Source: Arthrobacter sp. ov407 (GTDB lineage: Bacteria > Actinomycetota > Actinomycetes > Actinomycetales > Micrococcaceae). Taken from it: 64,000 nucleotides of DNA. The stretch covers positions 120,801-184,800 of the forward strand of contig NZ_FNGD01000010.1 of NCBI RefSeq assembly GCF_900102895.1, read 5' to 3'. The notes under the pieces are model-generated. The model was not told the DNA's origin, made no database searches, and saw nothing but the letters and a program-made list of their open reading frames with translations. The position numbers and the translations under genes are program-made. This document shows positions 34,096 to 41,849 of this stretch, piece after piece. Every line of letters begins with the position of its first letter. Position 1 is the stretch's first letter.

Positions 34096-35573
34096 TGGCC
34101 GAGGTGACTCCGGCAGGCTCCGGCGGCGCCCCCGTGGTTTCCGCGCCGCCGGCTGACGGCAGCCTGCGCATCCGGGGCGGGATCGGCGGGGTGAGCTTCC
34201 AGTTTGAGGAGCTGCTTGCCGGCGCCGCGGCACTGGACGGGCTGGTCCGGCAGCTGCAGTCGGTCGAGGTGGAGGCCGACGCCGTGAAGCACGCGCTCTT
34301 CCCCTATCAGCCCGACTCCTACACCAGCGGCAGCAACGCCATCGTCACCGTGGGGGAGGCCGGCCGGGACGTCGGCCGCGTCCGGTCACAACTTCAGCAC
34401 ATTGGCGACGACGTCCGCGCCAGCCACCGCGAGTACGAATATGCCGAAGCCCGGAATGCCCTGCTGCTGCGGATGGGGTTTCACGGCTCCGAGTACGGAG
34501 CAGCCCCGGAGCCCTTCGCCCTGCCCGGGGTGCGCGGCATCGTTGAAGACTGGGTCGCCATGGCGCCCCGGAATCTCGCAGTGCTGCTTGGCCTGCCCGG
34601 GCCCCTGGCCGCCGTCGCCGGGGGCCTGAGTGGGCCCACTGACATCCGCCGCCTGGTCCGGGACGCCACGGACGCGCCGGGGCTCATGTTCCTCAAGCCC
34701 CGGCCTGTCAGCATCGTGGGCCGGGAGAAGTTTACGGCCGACGTCGACCTCTCACCGGCCGGGCTGTTGCGGCGGGCAGGGGCAGTGGGTGAGCAGGGTG
34801 GCCGGATCGAGGTCATCGAGGTCGACGGCGGGAGCCGGCCGGCGTGGGTGGTGATCATTCCCGGAACCCAGCAGGGCGGCCTGCCGGAAGGTGCCAACCC
34901 CTTTGACCCCGCCGGAATCGCCGAGGCCCTGGGTTACGACTCGGAATGGACGGCAGGCGCCATCCGGCAGGCTTTGCAGCAGGCCGGAGCCGAGGCCGGT
35001 GATCAGCTCGTGGCCGTCGGCTACAGCCAGGGTGGGATCCACGCGATGAACCTCAGCAAGGACAGGGCTTTCCTGGCCGAGTACGATCTCAAATTCGTGC
35101 TGACGGCGGGCTCGCCGGTCGGCGGGATCAGCCCGGGGCCGGGGATCCGCAGCCTGCACCTTGAACACGAGCAGGACTGGGTGCCGGGAGCAGACGGACT
35201 GGCGAACCCGGACACCAGGGACCGGGTGACCGTGACCCTCACCAACCCGCTGGCCGTGCCGCCGCTGCAGGACTTCGGCCTGGGGCCGGGGCACCGGCTC
35301 GAGAATTACGCGGACGGGGCCGCACTCGTCTCGGCGAGCTGGGACAACACGCTGAAGGACTCCACGACGGCGCTGGCCGCAGTCGTGGGGACCGGCGGGG
35401 CGGCGACCGTGACCCGGTTCTCGCTCCGGCGCGAGGCACGGCCCGCAGCACCGGGAACGCCCGCAACGCCCGCACCGCGCGGAATGCCCGGGGCTACTGC
35501 ACCGCGGCACGGGCCGGGAGCTTCTAGCGGTCGAGGGCGGGAAGGAAGCTCGCCACGAGGGACACCAGGCTGA
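34095..35573 (+). CDS. Alpha/beta hydrolase with WXG-like N-terminal helical domain
   Basis: 492 residues. The first 130 or so are predicted helical (FQFEELLAGAAALDGLVRQL and VGRVRSQLQHIGDDVRASHR), like an EsxA/PPE-type substrate head. The C-terminal lipase-like region has the nucleophile elbow LVAVGYSQGGIHAM (about residues 305-318). It is followed by a Pro/Ala/Gly/Arg-rich tail with GTPATPAP-type repeats. Coupled by TGATG to the small helical protein. The pair may be an ESX-like substrate and partner or a surface esterase. The 3' end overlaps the convergent membrane gene by 50 bases. Confidence 0.75.
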   Translation: MAEVTPAGSGGAPVVSAPPADGSLRIRGGIGGVSFQFEELLAGAAALDGLVRQLQSVEVEADAVKHALFPYQPDSYTSGSNAIVTVGEAGRDVGRVRSQLQHIGDDVRASHREYEYAEARNALLLRMGFHGSEYGAAPEPFALPGVRGIVEDWVAMAPRNLAVLLGLPGPLAAVAGGLSGPTDIRRLVRDATDAPGLMFLKPRPVSIVGREKFTADVDLSPAGLLRRAGAVGEQGGRIEVIEVDGGSRPAWVVIIPGTQQGGLPEGANPFDPAGIAEALGYDSEWTAGAIRQALQQAGAEAGDQLVAVGYSQGGIHAMNLSKDRAFLAEYDLKFVLTAGSPVGGISPGPGIRSLHLEHEQDWVPGADGLANPDTRDRVTVTLTNPLAVPPLQDFGLGPGHRLENYADGAALVSASWDNTLKDSTTALAAVVGTGGAATVTRFSLRREARPAAPGTPATPAPRGMPGATAPRHGPGASSGRGREGSSPRGTPG

Positions 35574-35910
35574 TGATGATGGCGGCGAACACCGCGGTCC
35601 AGAAGAACGAGTCGATGGTGAAGTGCACAGTGGTGTAGCTGCTGATCCAGGACGTCAGGTAGAGCATCGCCGCGTTGATGACCACCGTGAACAGGCCCAG
35701 GGTGAGGATGGTGATCGGCAGCGACAGAAGGCTGACGATCGGCTTGACGAACGCATTGACCAGGCCGAAGATCAGACCGATGAACAGGTAGCCCAGGACG
35801 ATGTTGATGGTGCCGTCACTCTGGGTGGAAATATCCAGCCCGGTGAGGATCCAGCAGGCGATTGCCAGGGCCAACCCGTTGACGATGACTCGCACGATAA
35901 ATGAGCGCAT
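35524..35910 (-). CDS. Phage-holin-family (YvlD-like) membrane protein
   Basis: 128 residues, four hydrophobic segments (IVNGLALAIACWILTGL, IVLGYLFIGLIFGLVNAFV, PITILTLGLFTVVINAAML, FFWTAVFAAIIISLVSLVA). The NAFVKPIVSLLSLPITILTL stretch is diagnostic of this small widespread membrane family, which despite the name is not normally phage-borne. Function unknown. It is convergent with, and overlaps, the hydrolase. Confidence 0.85.
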   Translation of the reverse strand: MRSFIVRVIVNGLALAIACWILTGLDISTQSDGTINIVLGYLFIGLIFGLVNAFVKPIVSLLSLPITILTLGLFTVVINAAMLYLTSWISSYTTVHFTIDSFFWTAVFAAIIISLVSLVASFLPALDR

Positions 35911-36029
35911 GGCCCCATGCTGTCATACGCCCGGCGGCAGCGGCAGAGATCATATTCACCCTAGCGATTCCCCGTAGCGGCAGCGGCCATCCCCGAACAG
36001 TGCCAGCGACCCGAAGTAGGCTAGTTGGC

Positions 36030-37148
36030 ATGACTTCATCAGAGAACCCGGCCGGAGGCATCAGGCCCCGTCCGGTGGTAGACCTCCTCCCCCGCTACGC
36101 GGCCGGAAAACCGCCCGTCCCCGTGGAAGGCCTGGTCAGCTACAAGCTTTCCTCCAACGAAAACCCGTTGCCCCCGATCCCTGCAGTGCAGCAGGCCATC
36201 GCGGCGCAGACCGACTTCAACCGCTACCCCGATCCGCTCAGCAGCAAGCTGCGCGAATCACTCGCCCGCTTCCTCGATGTTCCCGCCGAGGACATCGTCA
36301 CGGGCGCCGGCAGCCTGGGCGCCCTGAACCAGCTGCTGACCACCTTCGCCGGCCAGAACGACGACGGCAAGGCCGACGAAGTCATCTATGCCTGGCGCTC
36401 GTTCGAGGCCTACCCGATCTGCGTTGGACTGGCGGGCGCCGATAGCGTCCGGATCCCGCTGACGGCCGACGGGCGGCATGACCTGGACGCCATGGCTGCC
36501 GCAGTGACCGCGCGGACCCGGATGATCCTGCTGTGCACGCCCAACAACCCGACCGGACCCATCCTGACGGCCGAGGAAACGGAGCGCTTCATCAACGCCG
36601 TTCCGGCCGATGTTGTGGTAGTCATCGACGAGGCCTACCAGGAATTCGTGCGCGCCGGCGACGCTGTGGACGGCATCGCCATGTACCGCAAGTACCCCAA
36701 CGTCGTCGTCCTTCGGACGTTCTCGAAGGCGCACGGCCTCGCCGGACTCCGCGTGGGCTACAGCGTCTCCCGCCCCGACCTCACGCAGCACCTGCGGGTT
36801 GCCGCCACACCCTTCGCGGTATCCCAAATCGCGGAAACGGCTGCCGTCACGTCGATCGAGCACTTCGCCGACGTTGTAGAAAGGGTACAAAGCCTGGTTG
36901 ACGAACGGGACCGGGTCACGGCCGGACTGCGGGAACTCGGATGGTTCTTTCCGGAGGCCCAAGGTAACTTTGTCTGGCTCAATCTGGGCGCAAACAGCGC
37001 GGAATTTGCCGCCCTGGCGGCCGAGCGGGCATTGTCCGTGCGCGCCTTCGGCAACGAGGGCGTCCGGGTCAGCATCGGCGAACCGGAAGCCAACACCCGG
37101 TTCCTGGAGCTCTGTGCGATCTATACAAAACCTCCACGGCGTTCCTAG
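36030..37148 (+). CDS. hisC: Histidinol-phosphate aminotransferase
   Basis: 372 residues, PLP fold type I. YKLSSNENPLPPIPAV at the N-terminus, LCTPNNPTGPILTAEE, IDEAYQEFVRAG and the lysine of RTFSKAHGLAGLRVGY (about residue 232) are the expected set; an aromatic aminotransferase activity of the same fold is an alternative. TAGGCT lies 7 bases before the ATG with no ribosome site, suggesting a leaderless transcript. The rest of the histidine operon is not here. Confidence 0.88.
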   Translation: MTSSENPAGGIRPRPVVDLLPRYAAGKPPVPVEGLVSYKLSSNENPLPPIPAVQQAIAAQTDFNRYPDPLSSKLRESLARFLDVPAEDIVTGAGSLGALNQLLTTFAGQNDDGKADEVIYAWRSFEAYPICVGLAGADSVRIPLTADGRHDLDAMAAAVTARTRMILLCTPNNPTGPILTAEETERFINAVPADVVVVIDEAYQEFVRAGDAVDGIAMYRKYPNVVVLRTFSKAHGLAGLRVGYSVSRPDLTQHLRVAATPFAVSQIAETAAVTSIEHFADVVERVQSLVDERDRVTAGLRELGWFFPEAQGNFVWLNLGANSAEFAALAAERALSVRAFGNEGVRVSIGEPEANTRFLELCAIYTKPPRRS

Positions 37149-37208
37149 CGCTTAACACGGCGCGGTCAATCTGCCCTGTGCGGATAAAGTAAGGACCAGT
37201 AAGCCAAA

Positions 37209-37250
37209 ATATATGCCGAGCGGGGAATGTATTCCCTGCTCGGCATATAT
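37209..37250. promoter_or_regulatory. 42-bp near-perfect palindrome before the 2-oxoacid dehydrogenase operon
   Basis: Two 20-base arms (37209-37228 and 37231-37250) are complementary at 19 of 20 positions around a central GT, with AT-rich outer ends (ATATATGCCGAGC / GCTCGGCATATAT). It is placed 46 bases before the E1 alpha start and about 60 after the hisC stop. No U-run follows it in either direction, which argues against a simple terminator. A large operator or a leader hairpin is more likely. A TAAAGT box at 37185-37190 is a possible -10, which would put the palindrome in the 5' leader. Confidence 0.75.
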
Positions 37251-37295
37251 CCCAGCGATTGCGGCGCATTCGGATGCGGCAAGCAAGGAGACGGT

Positions 37296-38573
37296 ATGGG
37301 CGCCACACATCTGCCCTCTACCGAGTTCGACGGAACCGAGATGGATGACCGGCTCGAGGCGGAGGCCGAGGCCCAACTGGGCGCCCCGGCCGAGCCGATG
37401 GTGCAGTTGCTGGGTCCTGACGGCACCCTGGGCTCCGACCCGGTTTTCTCAAAGTACGCCGAGAAGCTGGATCCGGACACGCTGCGCGGCTTTTACGCGG
37501 ACATGGCCAAGATCCGCCGCTTTGACGTGGAAGCCACCGCCCTGCAGCGGCAGGGCCAGCTGGCCCTGTGGGTCCCGCTCACGGGACAGGAAGCCGCCCA
37601 GATCGGCTCCGGCCGCGCCAGTCAGCCGCAGGACTACATCTTCCCGACCTACCGCGAGCACGGCGTTGCCCTGACGCGGAACGTGGACCTGGCCGAGCTG
37701 CTGCGTCAGTTCCGCGGCGTCTCCAACGGCGGCTGGAACCCGAAAGACACGAACTTCCACCTCTACACGCTGGTCCTGGCCGCCCAGACCCCGCATGCCG
37801 TCGGTTACGCCATGGGAATCCAGCGGGACCAGAAGCTGGCGGCCGCCAACGCCGTCGCCAGCGGGGAAGCGGGACAGGCCGTGGAGCCCAACGCTGCCGT
37901 CATGGTGTACTTCGGTGACGGCGCCAGCTCCGAAGGGGACGTTCATGAATCCATGGTGTTCGCCTCTTCCTACCAGGCGCCCGTGGTCTTCTTCTGCCAG
38001 AACAACCACTGGGCGATCTCCGTGCCGAGCTCCGTGCAGACCCGCATCCCGCTCGCCAACCGCGCCAAGGGCTACGGATTCCCCGGCATCCGGGTGGACG
38101 GCAATGACGTGATCGCCGTCCACGCCGTCACGGAGTGGGCGCTGGAGCAGGCTCGCGAGGGCCACGGTCCGGTCCTGATCGAGGCGTTCACCTACCGGGT
38201 CGGGGCGCACACCACCGCCGACGATCCCACCAAGTACCGTGGATCCGCCGAAGAGGGACTGTGGCGGGCCAAAGACCCGCTGGAGCGGCTGGAGAAGTAT
38301 CTCCGGGCCGAGGGCCTCGCGGACGACGCCTTCTTCGAGCAGGTCAAGGCCGACGGCGACGAGCTCGCCGCCTATGTCCGCAAGACCACCCACGACCTCG
38401 AAACCCCGGACATCCGGACTGCCTTCGCCAACACCTATGTGGAGGCCCACCCGCTGGTCGCCGAGGAACTGGCCTGGTTCGAGGATTACAGCGCAGGGTT
38501 CGCCGACGCCGAAACCGCACAGGCAACATCAGATCCGGCACCGGCTGAGCAGACGGACAGGGCGGCCCAGTAA
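37296..38573 (+). CDS. pdhA: 2-oxoacid dehydrogenase E1 component, alpha subunit (pyruvate or branched-chain type)
   Basis: 425 residues from the ATG at 37296, which has AAGGAGACGGT upstream. The thiamine diphosphate motif is GDGASSEGDVHESMVFASSY with the following NNHWAISVP (about residues 208-250), and YRVGAHTTADDPTKYR is the phosphorylation-loop region. With the beta subunit it decarboxylates a 2-oxoacid. Actinobacteria usually have a homodimeric AceE for pyruvate, so a branched-chain oxoacid dehydrogenase (BkdA) role is likely; this is inference. The stop overlaps the next ATG (TAATG). Confidence 0.9.
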   Translation: MGATHLPSTEFDGTEMDDRLEAEAEAQLGAPAEPMVQLLGPDGTLGSDPVFSKYAEKLDPDTLRGFYADMAKIRRFDVEATALQRQGQLALWVPLTGQEAAQIGSGRASQPQDYIFPTYREHGVALTRNVDLAELLRQFRGVSNGGWNPKDTNFHLYTLVLAAQTPHAVGYAMGIQRDQKLAAANAVASGEAGQAVEPNAAVMVYFGDGASSEGDVHESMVFASSYQAPVVFFCQNNHWAISVPSSVQTRIPLANRAKGYGFPGIRVDGNDVIAVHAVTEWALEQAREGHGPVLIEAFTYRVGAHTTADDPTKYRGSAEEGLWRAKDPLERLEKYLRAEGLADDAFFEQVKADGDELAAYVRKTTHDLETPDIRTAFANTYVEAHPLVAEELAWFEDYSAGFADAETAQATSDPAPAEQTDRAAQ

Positions 38574-39553
38574 TGACCACCATGACCATTGCGAAGGCCA
38601 TCAACGAGGGCCTACGGGCCACGTTGAACAACAACCCCCGCTCGCTGCTGATGGGCGAGGACATCGGGGCCCTCGGCGGCGTCTACCGGGTCACTGACGG
38701 GCTGATCGCCGAGTTCGGCGCCGACCGCGTCGTGGATACCCCGCTGGCCGAATCCGGCATTATCGGCACCGCGATCGGACTCTCTCTGCGCGGCTACCAG
38801 CCGGTCTGCGAGATCCAGTTCGACGGCTTCGTGTTCCCGGGCTTCAACCAGATCACCACCCAGCTGGCCAAGATGCACTCGCGCAGCAACGGCAACCTGA
38901 CCGTTCCCGTCGTCATCCGGATCCCGTACGGCGGCGGCATCGGCTCGATCGAGCACCACTCCGAATCGCCGGAGGCGCTGTTCGCCCACACGGCCGGCCT
39001 GCGCATCATCACGCCGTCCAATCCGCACGATGCCTACTGGATGATCCAGCAGGCCGTCGACTGCCAGGATCCCGTCATCGTTTTCGAGCCCAAACGCCGC
39101 TATTGGCTCAAGGGCGAGGTCGACACTGAGACCCCCGGCGCGTCCGCGGACCCCTTCAAGGCGCATGTGCTCCGCGAGGGAACCGACGCCACCGTCGTCG
39201 TCTACGGGCCGCTCGTGCCCGTTGCTCTCGCCGCGGCGGAGGCCGCCGCCGAGGACGGCCACAGCGTCGAGGTCATCGACCTCCGTTCCATCTCGCCGAT
39301 CGACTTCGACACCGTCACGGCATCGGTCCGGAAGACCGGCCGGCTGATCGTGGCCCACGAGGCCCCCACCTTCGGCGGCATCGGCGGCGAAATCGCCGCG
39401 CGGATCAGCGAACGGGCGTTCCATTCACTGGAGGCACCGGTCATCCGCGTCGGAGGATTCCACATGCCCTATCCCGTGGCCAAGGTCGAAGAAGACTACC
39501 TGCCGGACATCGACCGCATCCTTGAGGCGCTGGACCGCGCCCTGGCGTACTGA
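38573..39553 (+). CDS. pdhB: 2-oxoacid dehydrogenase E1 component, beta subunit
   Basis: 326 residues. MGEDIGALGGVYRVTDGL, ESGIIGTAIGLSLRGYQPVC and VIRIPYGGGIGSIEHHSESP are classical E1 beta motifs, and the C-terminal domain has VEVIDLRSISPIDFDTV. The start overlaps the E1 alpha stop by one base; a second in-frame ATG nine bases on is possible. Equivalent to BkdB if the complex is branched-chain specific. Confidence 0.93.
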   Translation: MTTMTIAKAINEGLRATLNNNPRSLLMGEDIGALGGVYRVTDGLIAEFGADRVVDTPLAESGIIGTAIGLSLRGYQPVCEIQFDGFVFPGFNQITTQLAKMHSRSNGNLTVPVVIRIPYGGGIGSIEHHSESPEALFAHTAGLRIITPSNPHDAYWMIQQAVDCQDPVIVFEPKRRYWLKGEVDTETPGASADPFKAHVLREGTDATVVVYGPLVPVALAAAEAAAEDGHSVEVIDLRSISPIDFDTVTASVRKTGRLIVAHEAPTFGGIGGEIAARISERAFHSLEAPVIRVGGFHMPYPVAKVEEDYLPDIDRILEALDRALAY

Positions 39554-39562
39554 CGAGGACCC

Positions 39563-41122
39563 ATGACGCTCAACAAGTTCAACCTTCCCGACGTCGGAGA
39601 AGGGCTGACGGAGGCCGAAATCGTCGCCTGGAAGGTCAAGCCCGGCGATACCGTGGCCATCAACGACGTCCTGTGCGAGATCGAGACGGCCAAGTCTCTG
39701 GTGGAACTGCCCTCACCCTTCGCGGGGACCGTCACGGAACTGCTGGTTCCCGAGGGAGTCACGGTGGATGTCGGCACGGCGATCATCAGCGTGAGCGACG
39801 CCGTCGCCGCGTCGTCGTCTCCTGCCCCCGCATCTCCCGCCGCGGCATCTCCCGCCGCGGCATCTCCTGCCCCCGCATCCCCCGCCGCGGCGCCCATGTA
39901 CGGCACGCTGCAGGCTGACACGTCCGACGCCGGCGAAGCAGCCGGGCGCCCGGCCGGCGGCCCGCTTGTGGGCTCCGGTCCCAAGGCCGACGCCGTCAAG
40001 CGCCGTCGGCGGATTTCGGCCCCGGCGGCCCCGAGCCAGGGAACCCCGGCTGCCACGGCCGGCCCCGGCGCTGCCGCCCCGGTGGTGGAGCGGGCGGACA
40101 TCGAGACGCACGACGTCCGGATCAGCCCGGACGCCGTCGGCCACCCGGCTTCGGAGACCACCGGCCCGGCCGACTCCGTAGACCTGCGCCCGACGTTGGG
40201 CGGTGCCATCAGCGGCCTGGTCGGCAAGGTGCTGGCCAAGCCGCCGGTCCGCAAGATCGCCCGGGACCTCGGGATCAACCTGGCCGACGTCGTGCCCACC
40301 GGTGCCCGCGGTGAAGTGACCCGCGAGGACCTGGTGAGCTACCAGGCCCAGCGTGATGCCGAGGTGGACAAGGCGGACTCGTTCTGGGGCAAGTCCGGCC
40401 GCCCGCAGGACCAGCGGATCGAGCGGATCCCGGTCAAGGGGGTCCGCAAGGCCACCGCAAAAGCCATGGTCGAATCGGCTTTCGCGGCGCCGCACGTCAG
40501 TATCTTTGTCGACGTCGACGCCAGCCGCACCATGGAATTCGTCAAGCGCCTGAAGGCCTCCCGAGACTTTGAAGGCATCAAGGTGTCTCCGCTGCTGATC
40601 CTGGCCAAGGCGGTCATTTGGGCCGCGGCGCGAAACCCGAGTGTCAACGCGACGTGGGTGGACAACCCGGACGGCAGCGATTCCGCGGAGATCCACGTCA
40701 AGCACTTCATGAACCTGGGCATCGCGGCCGCGACGCCCCGCGGACTGATGGTGCCGAACATCAAGAACGCCCAAGACCTCTCGCTCAAGCAGTTGGCCCT
40801 GGCCCTGAACGAGCTCGCCACCACGGCGCGGGCCGGCAAGACCCAGCCCGCCCAGATGCGGGGCGGCACGCTCACCGTGACCAACATCGGCGCCCTCGGG
40901 ATCGACACCGGCACGCCGATCATCAACCCGGGCGAGGTTGCGATCGTGGCATTCGGCACTATCAAGCAAAAGCCCTGGGTCCTGGACGGCGAAGTCATTC
41001 CGCGCTGGATCACTACCCTCGGCGGCTCCTTCGACCACCGGGTGGTGGACGGTGACCTTTCGGCCCGTTTCATGGCCGACGTCGCTGCCATCCTGGAAGA
41101 GCCGGCACTGCTGCTGGACTGA
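39563..41122 (+). CDS. pdhC: 2-oxoacid dehydrogenase E2, dihydrolipoamide acyltransferase
   Basis: 519 residues. A single lipoyl domain (lipoyl lysine K44 in [14 protein letters not shown]), then an Ser/Pro/Ala linker, a peripheral subunit-binding domain ([20 protein letters not shown] near 230) and the catalytic domain with [15 protein letters not shown] (H492, D496). It transfers the acyl group to CoA. The linker carries a 15-bp tandem array. No E3 (lipoamide dehydrogenase) gene follows in the operon. Confidence 0.93.
   Translation: MTLNKFNLPDVGEGLTEAEIVAWKVKPGDTVAINDVLCEIETAKSLVELPSPFAGTVTELLVPEGVTVDVGTAIISVSDAVAASSSPAPASPAAASPAAASPAPASPAAAPMYGTLQADTSDAGEAAGRPAGGPLVGSGPKADAVKRRRRISAPAAPSQGTPAATAGPGAAAPVVERADIETHDVRISPDAVGHPASETTGPADSVDLRPTLGGAISGLVGKVLAKPPVRKIARDLGINLADVVPTGARGEVTREDLVSYQAQRDAEVDKADSFWGKSGRPQDQRIERIPVKGVRKATAKAMVESAFAAPHVSIFVDVDASRTMEFVKRLKASRDFEGIKVSPLLILAKAVIWAAARNPSVNATWVDNPDGSDSAEIHVKHFMNLGIAAATPRGLMVPNIKNAQDLSLKQLALALNELATTARAGKTQPAQMRGGTLTVTNIGALGIDTGTPIINPGEVAIVAFGTIKQKPWVLDGEVIPRWITTLGGSFDHRVVDGDLSARFMADVAAILEEPALLLD
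39818..39892 (+). repeat. 15-bp tandem repeat x5 in the E2 linker
   Basis: Five in-frame copies of a TCTCCCGCCGCGGCA-like unit (39818-39832, 39833-39847, 39848-39862, 39863-39877, 39878-39892) encode SPAPA or SPAAA. They form the flexible Ala/Pro linker between the lipoyl and binding domains; copies two and three are identical. Confidence 0.92.
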
Positions 41123-41155
41123 CACGGCCCGCAGGCCGGGGGCCGCAACGTTCCT

Positions 41156-41245
41156 TCCCAGTTGCTTCGGCTCCCGCAGCCCTGCACCCGCGGGATACCG
41201 CGGGTTCCCCAGGCCGAAGCGACGTCCCGCGGCCAGCAACTGGGA
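41156..41245. repeat. 90-bp intergenic element with 11-bp terminal inverted repeats
   Basis: TCCCAGTTGCT (41156-41166) is mirrored exactly by AGCAACTGGGA (41235-41245). The GC-rich interior contains a smaller hairpin with ACCCGC/GCGGGT arms near the middle and a GGCCGAAGC segment near the right end. An 11-base match to the left end (CCCAGTTGCTT) recurs at 440-450, also in an intergenic gap. A dispersed palindromic (REP- or MITE-like) repeat is plausible. It lies between two convergent genes. Confidence 0.55.
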
Positions 41246-41267
41246 CGGAGCGGTGGACCCGGGGCGC

Positions 41268-41606
41268 TTAGTTTCCCGAGTACGCGGTCAGCATCTGAAC
41301 CAGCGCGGGATCGCCGCTCATGCCTGCGACGGCGGCCGAGGCGGCAGACACCAGGCCCGCGAGCACCACGCCGCACGCGCTGATCCCCGTGAGGAACTTC
41401 CAGTCCTCACGGAGCACGCTGCGCAAGGTCTCGGGCATACGCAGGCCCGGGAAAATCAAGTTGGGGGCGCTGTCTGTTGATCCGTCGTCCAGGAACGCGA
41501 CAACGCGGCCGGCACTGCGGTCCACGCGCATGGCGCTGATGTGGTTGCCGTGCCGGGCCAGCAGGATGTCGTGGCCAACCAGCTGGCGGCGCTGAAGCAT
41601 GATCAT
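41268..41606 (-). CDS. Small hypothetical protein with one membrane span
   Basis: 112 residues from the ATG at 41606, with GGGAGCCCC upstream. The N-terminal part is soluble (LLARHGNHISAMRVDRSAGR), the C-terminal part has one hydrophobic span (FLTGISACGVVLAGLVSAAS), so it is probably a small anchored protein. No family recognised. It stands alone between the 2-oxoacid dehydrogenase operon and the acyl-CoA ligase. Confidence 0.65.
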   Translation of the reverse strand: MIMLQRRQLVGHDILLARHGNHISAMRVDRSAGRVVAFLDDGSTDSAPNLIFPGLRMPETLRSVLREDWKFLTGISACGVVLAGLVSAASAAVAGMSGDPALVQMLTAYSGN

Positions 41607-41849
41607 GGGGCTCCCTTGGGTGGGTGGGTTCTCGGATGTCCGCACCATCGCAGGGCACTTCCCATTTTATCGAGCCGTTCCCTTCCGGGAGGCTCCCTCG
41701 GCGGTGAGGCTGCCCACGGGAGGGGGTGATCCTCCTCAAGTCCGATCACAGTCATGTCCGCGCCGTCCCGTCATGGAGACACATTCAGGGCATTAGAGTG
41801 GCACCAGCCGCCGACAGCCCGGGCGGACGCGGATCAAAGGAGATGTTGC

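Noticed and set aside
35524..35910. Phage remnant because of the holin-family name
   Set aside because: The YvlD-like family is a common chromosomal membrane family and no other phage genes are near.
37209..37250. Palindrome as ordinary hisC terminator
   Set aside because: No U-run on either strand and outer arms are AT-rich; kept as operator or leader hairpin, though some termination cannot be excluded.
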